Below are positions 34,859 through 45,562 of a stretch of 64,000 nucleotides of DNA, in pieces. A model generated the notes under the pieces. That model did no database searches. It saw only the letters and a program-made list of their open reading frames with translations, and was not told the DNA's origin. This DNA is from Betaproteobacteria bacterium (GTDB lineage: Bacteria; Pseudomonadota; Gammaproteobacteria; Burkholderiales; JACQAP01). The translations under genes were made by a program, and so were the position numbers. Positions within the stretch are counted from its first letter, which is position 1. Each line of letters opens with the position of its first letter. The stretch covers positions 82,976 to 146,975 of the forward strand of contig JACQAP010000020.1 in the NCBI GenBank assembly GCA_016194905.1, written 5' to 3'.

Positions 34859-34985
34859 GAACCACGGAGAACACGGAGGCCACGGAGGAACTACAAGGCA
34901 AACGGATAGCAACGTGATTCCGTATTTGTGTTCCTCTCCGTGTTCTAAAAGGGTACTCCACGCTTCGCGAGGGTATCCGTGGTTC
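34859..34985. repeat. nested inverted repeat with CACGGAG units
   Basis: Outer arms GAACCACGGA (34859-34868) and TCCGTGGTTC (34976-34985) are exact reverse complements. Inner arms AGAACACGGAG (34868-34878) and CTCCGTGTTCT (34936-34946) are also exact. CACGGAG occurs three times in the left arm at roughly 9-11 base spacing. The element fills almost the whole gap between mdtC and the outer-membrane factor gene, and resembles dispersed intergenic repeats of many proteobacteria. Confidence 0.75.
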
Positions 34986-34993
34986 AATTTTTA

Positions 34994-37900
34994 TCATGCT
35001 GGATTTCCAACCGTTTCGACTGGCCGCGTGCGCCTGGCGAAAGCGCGCTTGCAATAAAAACGGAAGCGGTCCAGGTAGAGATAGACCACTGGCGTGGTGT
35101 AGAGCGTGAGCATCTGGCTGACGATCAGGCCACCGACGATCGAGATGCCGAGCGGACGGCGCAGTTCGGCGCCGTCGCCGAATCCGACGGCGAGCGGTAT
35201 TGCACCGAGCAGCGCGGCCATGGTCGTCATCATGATCGGACGGAAGCGCAGCAGGCAGGCCTGGTAGATCGCCTGCTCGGGCGTCATTCCCAGCCTGCGT
35301 TCGGCATCGAGCGCGAAGTCGATCATCATGATCGCGTTCTTCTTGACGATGCCGATCAGCAGAATCACGCCGATCAGCGCGATGATGCTGAATTCGGTTC
35401 CGCATACGAGCAGCGCGAGCAAGGCACCGACGCCGGCTGAGGGCAGGGTCGACAGGATGGTGAGCGGATGCACGAAACTTTCATAGAGTATGCCGAGCAC
35501 GATGTACACCGTCAGCAGCGCGGTCAGGATCAGCCAGGGTTGGCTGTTCAGCGAAGCCTGGAATGCGCGCGCAGTGCCCTGGAAGCTTCCCTGGATCGAA
35601 GTCGGTACGCCGATGCGGTTGAGCGCGTCGTTGATCGCGCGCGTTGCGTCCGACAGTGCAACGCCGACCGGAAGATTGAACGAAATCGTCGAGGCGACGA
35701 ACTGTCCCTGGTGGTTCACTGCAAGCGGCGTGCTGGTCGGGCCGTAGCTCGAGAAGGCCGACAGCGGCACCTGCTTGCCATCGGTGTTGCTCACGAACAC
35801 GTCATCCAGCGCGTCCGGGCTTTGCCAGTATCGGGGCGCGGCTTCCATCACCACGCGGTATTGATTCAGCGCTGTATAGATGGTCGACACCTGACGCTGG
35901 CCGAACAAGTCGTTGAGCGTGGCGTCGATCGTGCGCGGGCTGACGCCGAGCCGTGAGGCGGCGTCGCGGTCGATATTCAGCGAAGTCTGTATTCCCTTGT
36001 CCTGGCTGTCGGTGTTCACGTCGGCCAGTTGCGGCAACTGGGTCAGCGCCTGACGGATGCGCGGTTCCCACGCGCGCAGTTGAGCGAGATCGTCCGCCTG
36101 CAGCGTGTACTGGTACTGCGCATTGGCCGCGCGCCCGCCCATGCGGATGTCCTGCACCGGCTGCAGGAACAGGCTGGCGCCGGGCTCGCGCGCAAGCTTG
36201 CCGCGCAATCGCGCAATCACCATGTCGGCGGACATCTTGCGCTGCGATAGCGGCTTGAGCGAGATGAACATCTGGCCGCTGTTGCGCTGTCCGCCGCCGG
36301 TAAAACCGATGACGTTTTCCACTGCCGGGTCCTGGCGCACGATCTCGATGAAATCGGCGAGCTTTTTCTGCATGGCCTGGAACGAGATGCCCTGGTCGGC
36401 CTGAATGGACCCGCTCAACCGGCCGGTGTCCTGCTGCGGAAAGAAACCCTTGGGCACGATCACGTAGAGATAGACGTTCACGCACACCGTCGCCGCGAGC
36501 AGCAGCATCATGAAGGGGCTGTGCCGCAGCCCCCACCCGAGCGAGCGCTCGTAACCGTGCAACAGCGAGTCGAAGGCGCGCCGGCTGAGTCGCGACAGCC
36601 GGCCCGGCTCGGCCTCCGGTTTTTCCGGCCGCAACAGGCGTGCACACATCATCGGCGTGGCAGTAAGCGAGAGCACCAGGGACACCAGGATCGCGACCGA
36701 CAGCGTGACGGCGAATTCGCGGAACAGCCGGCCGATGATGCCGCCCATCAACAGGATGGGGATGAACACGGCGATCAGCGACAGGCTCATCGACAAGACC
36801 GTAAAGCCGACTTCGCGCGAGCCCTTGAGCGCGGCTTCCATCGGTGGCACGCCTTCTTCGATGCGGCGGGAGATGTTCTCCAGCACTACGATGGCGTCGT
36901 CCACGACGAAACCCGTCGCAACGGTCAGCGCCATCAGCGACAGGTTATTGAGACTGTAACCGGCCAGGTACATCACGCTGAATGTGCCGAGCAGGGACAC
37001 CGGGACGGCCACGGTGGGGATCAGGGTCGCGGAAGCTTTGCGCAGGAACAGGAAAACTACCATGACTACCAGTGCAATGGAGATCAGCAGTGTGCGTTCG
37101 ACTTCATGCAGCGAAGCGCGGATGGTCGGTGTACGGTCTATCACCACCGCCAGGTCGATCGCGCTCGGGATCGACGCCTTCAGCAACGGCAGGGTCGCCC
37201 GGACCCGGTCCACGGTCTCGATGATGTTCGCCCCCGGCTGCCGGTTCAGGATGACAAGTACGGCCGGCTTGCCGTCGGCCGATCCGGCGTTGCGCAAGTC
37301 CTGAACCGAATCCGTTACTTCGGCGACGTCCGACAGGTGCACCGCGGCGCTGTTGCGGTAGGCGACGATCAGCGGCAGATACTCGGCAGCTGCCCTGGCC
37401 TGGTCGTTGGCGTAGATCTGCCAGTGCCGTGCGCCGTCCTCCACCATGCCTTTGGGCCGATTCGCATTCGCCGCGGCAATCGCATTGCGCACGTCCTCCG
37501 TACCGATGCCGTACTTGTGGAGCGCCGACGGAAGCAGCTCCACGCGTACCGCCGGCAGAGAACTGCCGCCGACGGAAACCTGGCCGATGCCTTCAATTTG
37601 CGAGAGCTTCTGCGCAAGGATGCTGGATGCGGCGTCGTACAACTGGCCGCGAGTCATGGTTTCCGATGTCAGCGACAGAATCATGATCGGCGCATCGGCC
37701 GGATTGACCTTGCGATAGGTCGGATTGCTCGGCAATCCGGTGGGTAGCAGCGCGCGCGCGGCATTGATCGCCGCCTGCACGTCCCGCGCCGCGCCGTCGA
37801 TGTTGCGGTCGAGGTCGAATTGCAGCGTGATGCGGGTCGAGCCCAGCGAACTCGACGACGTCATCTCGGTGATGCCGGCGATGCGGCCCAACGCACGCTC

Positions 37901-38101
37901 CAGCGGCGTCGCCACTGTTGCGGCCATGGTTTCCGGACTGGCCCCCGGCAGCGAGGCCTGCACCGAGATCGTCGGAAAGTCCACCTGCGGCAACGGCGAC
38001 ACCGGCAGCAGCCGGAACGCCATGACGCCCGACAGGGCGATCCCCACCGTGAGCAGGGTGGTCGCCACCGGGCGGTGGATGAAGAATTCGGAGAACTTCA
38101 C
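34994..38101 (-). CDS. mdtC: MdtC-type RND multidrug efflux permease
   Basis: A 1035-residue RND permease matching E. coli MdtC: '[39 protein letters not shown]', then '[25 protein letters not shown]' and '[20 protein letters not shown]' (helix-4 Asp pair) and '[20 protein letters not shown]' (read in short segments). In the Mdt system MdtB2-MdtC form a hetero-trimer, MdtB carrying protons and MdtC binding drug. The GTG start at 38101 overlaps the mdtB stop as GTGA, so synthesis is coupled. Bile-salt, novobiocin-type or metal-chelate export is known for relatives; here it is inference. Confidence 0.94.
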   Translation of the reverse strand: MKFSEFFIHRPVATTLLTVGIALSGVMAFRLLPVSPLPQVDFPTISVQASLPGASPETMAATVATPLERALGRIAGITEMTSSSSLGSTRITLQFDLDRNIDGAARDVQAAINAARALLPTGLPSNPTYRKVNPADAPIMILSLTSETMTRGQLYDAASSILAQKLSQIEGIGQVSVGGSSLPAVRVELLPSALHKYGIGTEDVRNAIAAANANRPKGMVEDGARHWQIYANDQARAAAEYLPLIVAYRNSAAVHLSDVAEVTDSVQDLRNAGSADGKPAVLVILNRQPGANIIETVDRVRATLPLLKASIPSAIDLAVVIDRTPTIRASLHEVERTLLISIALVVMVVFLFLRKASATLIPTVAVPVSLLGTFSVMYLAGYSLNNLSLMALTVATGFVVDDAIVVLENISRRIEEGVPPMEAALKGSREVGFTVLSMSLSLIAVFIPILLMGGIIGRLFREFAVTLSVAILVSLVLSLTATPMMCARLLRPEKPEAEPGRLSRLSRRAFDSLLHGYERSLGWGLRHSPFMMLLLAATVCVNVYLYVIVPKGFFPQQDTGRLSGSIQADQGISFQAMQKKLADFIEIVRQDPAVENVIGFTGGGQRNSGQMFISLKPLSQRKMSADMVIARLRGKLAREPGASLFLQPVQDIRMGGRAANAQYQYTLQADDLAQLRAWEPRIRQALTQLPQLADVNTDSQDKGIQTSLNIDRDAASRLGVSPRTIDATLNDLFGQRQVSTIYTALNQYRVVMEAAPRYWQSPDALDDVFVSNTDGKQVPLSAFSSYGPTSTPLAVNHQGQFVASTISFNLPVGVALSDATRAINDALNRIGVPTSIQGSFQGTARAFQASLNSQPWLILTALLTVYIVLGILYESFVHPLTILSTLPSAGVGALLALLVCGTEFSIIALIGVILLIGIVKKNAIMMIDFALDAERRLGMTPEQAIYQACLLRFRPIMMTTMAALLGAIPLAVGFGDGAELRRPLGISIVGGLIVSQMLTLYTTPVVYLYLDRFRFYCKRAFARRTRPVETVGNPA

Positions 38102-41100
38102 GGCCGCGCGCTCCCGGTCTGCGCTTCCTCGACGGGCTTTCTGGCCTGCATTCCGCGTCGATGCGCCAGCCGGTCGAAAGCGAGATAGATCACCGGCGTC
38201 GTGAACAGCGTCAGCGCCTGGCTGACCAGCAAGCCGCCGACCATGGTGATCCCGAGTGGATGCCGCAATTCCGAGCCCACGCCGCTGCCTAGCATCAGCG
38301 GCAGTGCGCCCAGCAGCGCGGACAGCGTCGTCATCAGGATCGGACGAAAGCGCAGCAGGCAGGCCTGGCGGATGGCTTCGCGCGGGCTCTTGCCTTCGTT
38401 GCGTTCGGCGTCGAGCGCGAAGTCGATCATCATGATCGCGTTCTTCTTGACGATGCCGATCAGCAGGATGATGCCGATGATGGCGATGATGCCGAGGTCG
38501 GTGTGCGAAAGCATCAACGCCAGCAGCGCGCCGACGCCGGCCGAGGGCAGCGTGGACAGAATCGTGACCGGATGGATATAGCTTTCGTACAATACGCCGA
38601 GCACGATGTACATGGTCACGATCGCCGCCAGGATCAGCAACAGTGTGTTGTTCAGGGACGATTCGAACGCAAGCGCTGCGCCCTGGAAACTGGTCTGCGT
38701 GCTTGCCGGCAATCCGATCTCCGCTTCCACCGCACGAATCGCGCGAACTGCATCCCCGAGGGAAGATCCGGGGGCAAGATTGAATGAGATCGTGCTCGCC
38801 GGGAACTGGCCCAGGTGATTGATGGAAAGAGGCGCCGTATGTTCGTTCACGCGCGCGATCGCGGACAGCCGCACCTGTTGTCCGTCCGTCGAGGTGACGA
38901 AAATGTCGTTGAGCGCGGCCGGGCCTTTCTGAAAGTCGGGCTGTACCTCGAGCACGACGCGATACTGGTTCGACTGCGTGAAGATGGTCGAGATCATGCG
39001 TTGGCCGAATGCGTTGTAGAGCGCGTTGTCGATCGCGGCCGGCGTGATGCCGAGCCGCATCGCGGTATTGCGGTCGATCTCGACGTAGGCCTGCAATCCC
39101 CGGTCCTGCAGGTCGCTGGCGACATCGGCGAGCTGCGGCGACGCGCGCAGGCGCTCGACCAGTTTCGGCACCCAGATGCCCAGATTGTTTGCATCCGCAT
39201 CTTCCAGGCTGAACTGATATTGCGTGCGGCTGACGCGGTCCTCGATGGTCAGGTCCTGCACCGGCTGCATGTAGAGCGAGATGCCCGCGACCTGCGCGAG
39301 CTGCGGTTGCAATCTGCGGATGACTTCAGTGGCGTCGATGCCGCGCGCCTTCAACGGTTTGAGGTTGATCAGCATGCGGCCGCTGTTGAGCGTCGCGTTG
39401 CTGCCATCCACGCCGATGAACGACGACAGGTTTTCCACCGCAGGATCCTGTAACACGACTTTGGCGAGGTCCTGCTGGCGTTGCGCCATCGCCGCGAAGG
39501 AGATCGACTGCGGCGCCTCGGAGATGCCCTGGATCACGCCGGTATCCTGCACCGGGAAAAAACCTTTCGGCACGAAGAAATAGAGCAGCACGGTCAACGC
39601 CAGCGTGCCGAGCGCGACCAGCAGGGTGGCGGCCTGGCGGTCCAGCACCCAGTCGAGCATCCTGCCGTAGCGTGCGATCACCGCGTCGAAGAAGCGGCCG
39701 CCCGAGCGATAAAAGCGGCTTTGCTCCCCTTCCGGGATATGGCGCAGCAGCCGCGCGCACATCATCGGCGTAAGCGTCAGCGAGATGAATGCGGAAATCA
39801 GGATCGCGACCGCCAGCGTGATGGCGAATTCTCGGAACAGGCGGCCGACCACGTCGCCCATGAACAGCAGCGGAATCAATACTGCGATCAACGAGAAGGT
39901 CAGGGAGATGATCGTGAAGCCGATCTGCTCGGCGCCCTTGAGCGCGGCTTCCAGCGGCTTCATGCCTTCCTCGATGTAGCGCGCGATGTTCTCGATCATG
40001 ACAATCGCGTCATCGACGACAAAACCGGTGGCGATGGTCAATGCCATCAGCGTGAGGTTGTTGATGCTGAATCCAGCCAGGTACATGACGCCGAAGGTGC
40101 CCACGAGGGACAGCGGTACCGCCACGCTCGGAATGAGGGTGGCGGCGACGTTGCGCAGAAACAGGAAGATCACCATGACCACCAGCGCTACGGCCAGCAG
40201 CAGTTCGAATTGCACGTCCTTGACCGACGCGCGGATCGTCGTCGTGCGATCGGTAAGCAGGTCGACGTCCACCGAACCGGGCAGCGTGGCCTGCAACTGC
40301 GGAAGCAGTTTCTTGATGCGATCCACCACCTCGATCACATTGGCGCCCGGCTGACGCTGGACGTTCAGGATGAGCGCCGCCTTGTCGTTGGCCCAGGCGG
40401 CGAGGCGCACGTTCTCCGCGTCGTCGACGACATCCGCGACGTCGGTCAGCCGGATCGGCGCGCCGTTCTTGTAGGCGATGATCAGGCGCTGGTATTCGTC
40501 GGCGGACTTGAGTTGATCGTTGGCATCGATCGTCGAGGCACGCGACGGGCCGTCGAAACTGCCTTTGGCCTGATTGACGTTGGCATTGCCGATCGCGGTA
40601 CGCAGATCATCCAGGCTCATTCCATAGGCTGCCAGCGCTTTGGGGTTCGCCTGGATGCGCACTGCGGGGCGCTGGCCGCCTGACAGACTTACCAGCCCCA
40701 CGCCCGGCAACTGCGAAATCTTCTGCGCGATGCGCGTGTCGATCAGGTCCTGCACTTTGGGCAGCGGCAACGAGTTCGACGTGATGGCCAGAGACAGGAT
40801 GGGCGTATCGGCGGGATTGACCTTGTTGTAGATCGGCAGCGACGGCAGGTCCTGCGGCAGCAGCGAAGCGGCTGCGTTGATCGCGGCTTGTACCTCTTGT
40901 TCGGCGACGTCGAGCGGCAGGTCGAGGCTGAACTGCAACGTAATCACCGATGCGCCACCGGAACTGGTGGACGACATCTGGTTCAATCCCGGCATCTGGC
41001 CGAACTGGCGCTCCAGCGGCGCGGTGATCGAAGAGGTGGTAACGTCGGGGCTCGCGCCCGGATACAGGGTGACGACCTGGATGGTGGGATAGTCGACTTC

Positions 41101-41214
41101 CGGCAGCGCCGATAATGGCAGCAAGCGATAGGCGACGATGCCGGAAAGCAGAATGGCGACCATCATCAGCGAGGTCGCCACCGGACGCAGAATAAACAGA
41201 CGCGACGGATTCAT
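38098..41214 (-). CDS. mdtB: MdtB-type RND multidrug efflux permease
   Basis: A 1038-residue RND permease matching E. coli MdtB: '[19 protein letters not shown]', '[19 protein letters not shown]', '[24 protein letters not shown]' and '[15 protein letters not shown]'. Helix 4 carries '[21 protein letters not shown]' with the proton-relay Asp pair. The ATG at 41214 lies 12 bases after the adaptor stop with little Shine-Dalgarno, suggesting translational coupling. It partners MdtC in a hetero-trimer. Confidence 0.95.
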   Translation of the reverse strand: MNPSRLFILRPVATSLMMVAILLSGIVAYRLLPLSALPEVDYPTIQVVTLYPGASPDVTTSSITAPLERQFGQMPGLNQMSSTSSGGASVITLQFSLDLPLDVAEQEVQAAINAAASLLPQDLPSLPIYNKVNPADTPILSLAITSNSLPLPKVQDLIDTRIAQKISQLPGVGLVSLSGGQRPAVRIQANPKALAAYGMSLDDLRTAIGNANVNQAKGSFDGPSRASTIDANDQLKSADEYQRLIIAYKNGAPIRLTDVADVVDDAENVRLAAWANDKAALILNVQRQPGANVIEVVDRIKKLLPQLQATLPGSVDVDLLTDRTTTIRASVKDVQFELLLAVALVVMVIFLFLRNVAATLIPSVAVPLSLVGTFGVMYLAGFSINNLTLMALTIATGFVVDDAIVMIENIARYIEEGMKPLEAALKGAEQIGFTIISLTFSLIAVLIPLLFMGDVVGRLFREFAITLAVAILISAFISLTLTPMMCARLLRHIPEGEQSRFYRSGGRFFDAVIARYGRMLDWVLDRQAATLLVALGTLALTVLLYFFVPKGFFPVQDTGVIQGISEAPQSISFAAMAQRQQDLAKVVLQDPAVENLSSFIGVDGSNATLNSGRMLINLKPLKARGIDATEVIRRLQPQLAQVAGISLYMQPVQDLTIEDRVSRTQYQFSLEDADANNLGIWVPKLVERLRASPQLADVASDLQDRGLQAYVEIDRNTAMRLGITPAAIDNALYNAFGQRMISTIFTQSNQYRVVLEVQPDFQKGPAALNDIFVTSTDGQQVRLSAIARVNEHTAPLSINHLGQFPASTISFNLAPGSSLGDAVRAIRAVEAEIGLPASTQTSFQGAALAFESSLNNTLLLILAAIVTMYIVLGVLYESYIHPVTILSTLPSAGVGALLALMLSHTDLGIIAIIGIILLIGIVKKNAIMMIDFALDAERNEGKSPREAIRQACLLRFRPILMTTLSALLGALPLMLGSGVGSELRHPLGITMVGGLLVSQALTLFTTPVIYLAFDRLAHRRGMQARKPVEEAQTGSARP

Positions 41215-41226
41215 GCGCCGCGCGGA

Positions 41227-42537
41227 TCAGCTGCTGGAGGCGGGCGGCGATGCATCGCCATCGCGGCGGCGCTTGCCGTGTTTTGGCGTCCCGCCATCTG
41301 CAGGAGCGGCGGCGGCATTACGCTCACCGATCTCCACCTTGGCGCCTTCGCGCAGTTTGTCGGTGCCGTCCACCACCACGCTTTCCCCGGCCGACAGTCC
41401 CGACTCGATGGCGGCGGTTTCTCCTTCGGTCGGCCCGAGCTTTACCGTGCGCACGGTAACGCTTTTGTCGTCCCTGACCACGTAGACGAAGGTGCCCTGC
41501 GTGCCGCGCTGGACTGCAGCTGCCGGGATGAGGATGATTCCGCGCATGACGTCGAGCAGCATGCGTGCGTTCACGAACTGGTTCGGGAACAGACTGGAAT
41601 CGTCGTTGGCGAACTGCGCCTTCAGCTTGATCGTGCCGGTGGCGGGATCGATCTGGTTGTCCACCGTCAGCAGTACCCCGCTGGCGAGTTTCGTTTTACC
41701 CGCGCGGTCGTAGACATCCACCGTCAGCTTCCGGCCTGAATGCAATTTCTTCATCACGGCGGAGATATTGTCTTCCGGGAGGGTGAAAACCACCGTGACC
41801 GGTTGCAGTTGCGTGATGACCACGATGCCGTTGGTGTCGCCGGTATGGACGATGTTGCCGACGTCGACCTGGCGCAGGCCGAGCCGTCCGCCGATCGGCG
41901 CGGTAATGCGCGAATAGGTGAGTTGCAGCTTGGCACTGTCGATCTGGGCCTGGTCCGCCTTGAGTGCGCCTTCGTACTGGCGAACCAGGGAGGCCTGCGT
42001 GTCGAGTTGCTGTTTGGCGATGGAGTCTTGCTCGAACAGCGTGCGATAACGCTCGAGGTCGGCCTGGGCGTTTTTCAGCAGCGCCTGGTCGCGAGCCATG
42101 GTGCCTTCGGCCTGCGCGAGCTGAACCTGGTAAGGACGTGGATCGATCTGCGCGAGCATGTCGCCTTGCCTGACCACCTGACCCTCGCGGAACATCACCG
42201 CGCTGAGTTCGCCGTCGACATGCGTCCTGACGGTGACGGTGTTGAGCGGCACGACCGTTCCCAGCCCGTTCAGGTAAAGGTTGATGTCGCCGACCCTGGC
42301 CGCCGCCGCGACCACCGGCTGGCTGCGGTTCATCGCATTCATGCCCGGCTTTTCGCCCGACTGCTGCATGCCGGCCGGTTTGCCGCCCTCGGGCTTGGCA
42401 AAAACGAAGTAACCGGTGCCGCCCAGAATGCATAACACCAGCAACCAGACCCAGGTACCCCGCCACCAAGCCTTGGAAACAGTGCGGTGTTGCATGCCGG
42501 CGGGAATCAGATCTTCATCGAGAGGGGCATTGCTCAT
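41227..42537 (-). CDS. mdtA: MdtA-type RND periplasmic adaptor
   Basis: A 436-residue membrane fusion protein. One N-terminal helix ('GTWVWLLVLCILGGTGYFVFA', about residues 27-47) anchors it; there is no lipobox. The lipoyl halves are 'VRTHVDGELSAVMFREGQVVRQGDMLAQIDPRPYQ' and 'YSRITAPIGGRLGLRQVDVGNIV' around a coiled coil. The C-terminal tail is Lys/Arg/Ser rich. First gene of the efflux operon, starting at 42537 and divergent by 158 bases from the two-component genes. GGA precedes the ATG. Confidence 0.93.
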   Translation of the reverse strand: MSNAPLDEDLIPAGMQHRTVSKAWWRGTWVWLLVLCILGGTGYFVFAKPEGGKPAGMQQSGEKPGMNAMNRSQPVVAAAARVGDINLYLNGLGTVVPLNTVTVRTHVDGELSAVMFREGQVVRQGDMLAQIDPRPYQVQLAQAEGTMARDQALLKNAQADLERYRTLFEQDSIAKQQLDTQASLVRQYEGALKADQAQIDSAKLQLTYSRITAPIGGRLGLRQVDVGNIVHTGDTNGIVVITQLQPVTVVFTLPEDNISAVMKKLHSGRKLTVDVYDRAGKTKLASGVLLTVDNQIDPATGTIKLKAQFANDDSSLFPNQFVNARMLLDVMRGIILIPAAAVQRGTQGTFVYVVRDDKSVTVRTVKLGPTEGETAAIESGLSAGESVVVDGTDKLREGAKVEIGERNAAAAPADGGTPKHGKRRRDGDASPPASSS

Positions 42538-42574
42538 CGGTTCGTTCCGGATGATTTCGGATGCTTTTCTCAGG

Positions 42575-42653
42575 AGTGACAACTGTATGTCATAGCCCCG
42601 CGCGCTATGTAACGAAATGTCCGGGGTCCGGCGGGGGTTACAGTAAGTGACAA
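42575..42653. promoter_or_regulatory. divergent efflux/two-component control region
   Basis: The gap between mdtA and the response regulator gene contains AGTGACAA twice (42575-42582 and 42646-42653), plus TGTCA, TGTAA and TTACA variants between them. Repeated half-sites in such a position are what an OmpR-type regulator would bind. This is a pattern reading only. Confidence 0.3.
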
Positions 42654-42695
42654 AACTTCTCCCAATTGGTTTCGGTCGGAGGTATAAGAGCAGCC

Positions 42696-43412
42696 ATGCG
42701 AGATCGCGTCCTGATTGTCGATGATGACGAAGACATCCAGTCCCTGCTGGAGGAATACCTGCGCAAGAATGGTTTCGACGCGCATGCCGTGGCGGACGGC
42801 AAGGCGATGTGGGAGGCGCTGGCGTTGAAGCCGGTGAGTTTGGTGGTGCTGGATCTCATGTTGCCCGGCGAGGATGGTCTGTCGCTTTGCCGCCAGTTGC
42901 GGTCGCGTTCCCAGGTGCCGGTGCTGATGCTGACTGCCCGCGGGGAAGCGGTGGATCGCATACTCGGATTGGAAATGGGCGCCGACGATTACCTGGCCAA
43001 ACCCTTCGATCCGCGGGAACTGCTGGCACGCATCCGCAGCATTCTGCGCCGGGCGAAATCCCTGCCCACCGATACCGAGGTCAATGTGCCGGAGGCCTTC
43101 AATTTTTCAGGATGGCGGCTCGATACGCGTGTGCGCAACCTGTGCGCGCCGGACGGCGTGGTGGTACCGCTGTCCGGTGCGGAATACCGGCTGCTGCTGA
43201 TCTTCCTGCAGAATCCGAATGTCGTGTTGTCGCGCGACCAGCTTTCCAATTTCACCTTCGGGCGCGATGCCGACCCGCTCGATCGCACCATTGACATGCA
43301 GGTCAGCCGGCTGCGTGAGCGCCTGCGCGAGCAGGCGCGCGAGCCCGAGATCATCAAAACCGTGCGGGGCAAGGGTTACGTGCTCGCCACCCGCGTAGAG
43401 GAAAAGCAATGA
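42696..43412 (+). CDS. OmpR-family response regulator
   Basis: A 238-residue two-component response regulator. The receiver has the acidic pocket 'LIVDDDEDIQ', phospho-acceptor Asp at about residue 53 ('LDLMLPGEDG'), Thr in 'MLTARGE' and Lys in 'DYLAKPFDP'. The winged-helix DNA-binding domain occupies about 135-238 ('LSGAEYRLLLIFLQNPNVVLSRDQL', 'TIDMQVSRLRERL', 'KTVRGKGYVLA'). Start ATG 42696 with AAGAG five bases upstream; an in-frame TTG at 42666 is the alternative. Its stop overlaps the kinase start as ATGA. The position opposite the efflux operon suggests it activates that operon. Confidence 0.94.
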   Translation: MRDRVLIVDDDEDIQSLLEEYLRKNGFDAHAVADGKAMWEALALKPVSLVVLDLMLPGEDGLSLCRQLRSRSQVPVLMLTARGEAVDRILGLEMGADDYLAKPFDPRELLARIRSILRRAKSLPTDTEVNVPEAFNFSGWRLDTRVRNLCAPDGVVVPLSGAEYRLLLIFLQNPNVVLSRDQLSNFTFGRDADPLDRTIDMQVSRLRERLREQAREPEIIKTVRGKGYVLATRVEEKQ

Positions 43413-44770
43413 GATTGTTTCCGCGATCGTTGTTCGGGCGCATCGCGCTGATTCTGGCGGGCGGTTTTCTGGCGATCCAGTTGATCACGACCGCCATTGC
43501 GATCTCTGATCGCAACGCATTGGTGTTTCGTGCCGGTGCGAACCAGGCGGCAACCAGGATAGGGGATGTGGTGCGGACGATGACGGCCGCCAGCCCCGCG
43601 GAACGGACCCGCATCATGCAGGCGATTTCCAACGACACACTGAAGGTGATTTACGGCAAGCCCGCAGGCTCGGACGCGGCCGCCGGCGAGGATTCGGAAT
43701 TGATGACCACCGCGCGCGATGCCCTGGCGCTGGCGCTGCCACCGGGCGTCGGCTTCAGGGTGATCGATGCGCGTCCGGTCTATCTCAATCCCGGATCCTG
43801 GTATGCGCGCGAATTCGGCGAACGTCCCGGCGTCAGGATGTACGCAACCGTTCTGTTGAACGACGGCGTGTGGATCACCGTGGAGAGCATCGACCCGGCG
43901 AGGGCGACCCAGTGGGTCATTCGGATGTTTCGCAATCTCGCGATCATCGATGGAGTGATGGTGATTCTTTGTTTCTTTGCGGTGCGCCTGGTTACCCGGC
44001 CCTTGTCGGTATTGGCCCACGCAGCAGAAGATCTCGGCCGCAACATCGATCGTCCGCCGTTGCCGGAGCGTGGTGCGAACGAACTGGTGCGCGCTTCGCG
44101 CGCGCTCAACGTGATGCAGGACCGCCTGAAGCGCTACGTCGACACGCGCATGAAAGTACTCGCTGCGATGTCGCACGACCTGAAGACGCCGATCACGCGC
44201 ATGCGGCTGCGCGCCGAGATGCTGGACGATGCACATATCAAAGCGAAGTTCATCAAGGATCTCGATGAATTGCAGCAGATGGTGGGCTCGACGCTGGACT
44301 ACATGCGTGGACTGGCTGAAGGCGGTGAAGCGGTCCAGCCGATCGACGTCACGGCGCTGATCTCCAGCCTGAAGGAGGACGCGGAGGAAGCCGGTCACAC
44401 CATTACCGTATCCGGCGACGCGCGTACCCCGGTGATGGGCAGGGCGCAGGCGCTCAAACGCTGTCTGCAGAATCTGATCGACAACGCGCTCGCCTATGGC
44501 CGTCGCGCCGACATTACGTTGCGGGATGAGGGGGGCGCGCTCAATATTGCGATCAGCGATAACGGGCCTGGAATTCCGGAAGACGATATCGAGAGGGTGT
44601 TCGAGCCGTTCTATCGGGTCGAGGGTTCACGCAACCGCAATACCGGTGGCAGCGGCCTCGGCCTGTCGATTGCCCGCAACATCGCGCAAGCGCATGGCGG
44701 TTCGGTGCGTTTGCGCAATCTTGCCCGTGGTGGATTGGAAGCGACGCTGCGGATTCCGCGCGGCGCTTAG
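43409..44770 (+). CDS. sensor histidine kinase, partner of the adjacent regulator
   Basis: A 453-residue membrane kinase. Helix 1 is 'ALILAGGFLAIQLITTAIAI', a periplasmic sensor of about 125 residues follows, helix 2 is 'IIDGVMVILCFFAVRLV', then HAMP. The phospho-acceptor His is in 'AAMSHDLKTPITRMRLRAEML' (about residue 256). The ATP-binding boxes are 'NLIDNALAYG', 'SDNGPGIPEDD' and 'GGSGLGLSIARNIA'. The ATGA overlap shows coupling to the response regulator. The sensor stimulus is unknown; by position, an envelope or drug stress like that sensed by BaeS is plausible. Confidence 0.94.
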   Translation: MRLFPRSLFGRIALILAGGFLAIQLITTAIAISDRNALVFRAGANQAATRIGDVVRTMTAASPAERTRIMQAISNDTLKVIYGKPAGSDAAAGEDSELMTTARDALALALPPGVGFRVIDARPVYLNPGSWYAREFGERPGVRMYATVLLNDGVWITVESIDPARATQWVIRMFRNLAIIDGVMVILCFFAVRLVTRPLSVLAHAAEDLGRNIDRPPLPERGANELVRASRALNVMQDRLKRYVDTRMKVLAAMSHDLKTPITRMRLRAEMLDDAHIKAKFIKDLDELQQMVGSTLDYMRGLAEGGEAVQPIDVTALISSLKEDAEEAGHTITVSGDARTPVMGRAQALKRCLQNLIDNALAYGRRADITLRDEGGALNIAISDNGPGIPEDDIERVFEPFYRVEGSRNRNTGGSGLGLSIARNIAQAHGGSVRLRNLARGGLEATLRIPRGA

Positions 44771-44872
44771 TTCTACAGCTTCCAGCTCGCCATTTTCCGG
44801 CTCGCCCGCTTCCACAGAATTGCGCGGCGAGTAAGATGAAGGCTCGCAGGCACAATCCGAATGGGGGCTGGT

Positions 44873-45514
44873 ATGAGCGAGCAGGTTCAGGAATATCGAG
44901 GCGAAAAGATCGTCGTGCGCTTCGACGGCGGGAAGTGCATCCATTCGCGCAACTGCGTTCTCGGCAAGCCGGAAGTTTTCCAGGCCAACGTGCCAGGTGC
45001 GTGGATCAAGCCCGACAACGCGTCCACGGAAGAAGTGGTAATGACTGCATTGGCCTGCCCATCGGGTGCCATTACGTACGAACGCGTCGACGGTGGCGCA
45101 CAGGAAGCACCGCCTCTTGTGAATGTGGCAAGGGTCCGCGAGAACGGACCACTTGCAATACACGCGGATCTCAGGATTGGGAATGCGATCGCGCACCTGC
45201 GGGCGACGTTGTGCCGCTGTGGATCGTCAAAGAACAAGCCTTATTGCGATGGCAGCCATACCGCCGCCGGTTTCCGTTCGACAGGCGAACCGCCGACGCA
45301 ACCGTCCGAGCAGCTTGCAGCGCGTAACGGAGTGGTGATAGTGAAGCCGATCAAGAATGGGCCGCTGGAAGTCTCAGGTAATCTGGAACTGGTCAGCGGC
45401 ACTGGCCGAACGTTGAATCGCACGCTGCAAACCTGGTTGTGCCGATGCGGCGAGTCGCAGAATAAACCCTACTGCGACGGCACGCACAAGAAAATCGGTT
45501 TCAAATCGGATTGA
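44873..45514 (+). CDS. 4Fe-4S mono-cluster and double CDGSH iron-sulfur protein
   Basis: A 213-residue cytoplasmic iron-sulfur protein. Residues about 5-70 resemble the divergent 4Fe-4S mono-cluster domain ('FDGGKCIHSRNCVLG', 'ALACPSGAITYER'). Two CDGSH-type domains follow: 'CRCGSSKNKPYCDGSH' (first Cys about 114) and 'CRCGESQNKPYCDGTH' (first Cys about 190), each giving the three-Cys/one-His ligand set for a 2Fe-2S cluster. Likely roles are electron transfer or iron-sulfur sensing. ATG 44873 is preferred; ATG 44861 would add four residues. A perfect hairpin follows (45529-45553). Confidence 0.92.
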   Translation: MSEQVQEYRGEKIVVRFDGGKCIHSRNCVLGKPEVFQANVPGAWIKPDNASTEEVVMTALACPSGAITYERVDGGAQEAPPLVNVARVRENGPLAIHADLRIGNAIAHLRATLCRCGSSKNKPYCDGSHTAAGFRSTGEPPTQPSEQLAARNGVVIVKPIKNGPLEVSGNLELVSGTGRTLNRTLQTWLCRCGESQNKPYCDGTHKKIGFKSD

Positions 45515-45528
45515 CTGGCTCACGGGCG

Positions 45529-45553
45529 GGCGGCGCCCATTTTGGGCGCCGCC
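45529..45553. terminator. perfect 10-bp hairpin between convergent genes
   Basis: GGCGGCGCCC (45529-45538) pairs with GGGCGCCGCC (45544-45553) around ATTTT. It separates the CDGSH gene from the convergent 55-residue protein gene (stop at 45563). There is only a weak pyrimidine run after it, so it is a likely but not classical terminator. Confidence 0.6.
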
Positions 45554-45562
45554 TGTTGCTTC

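Noticed and set aside
33327..35057. 576-codon plus-strand frame
   Set aside because: Antisense to the outer-membrane factor; composition is typical of high-GC shadow frames.
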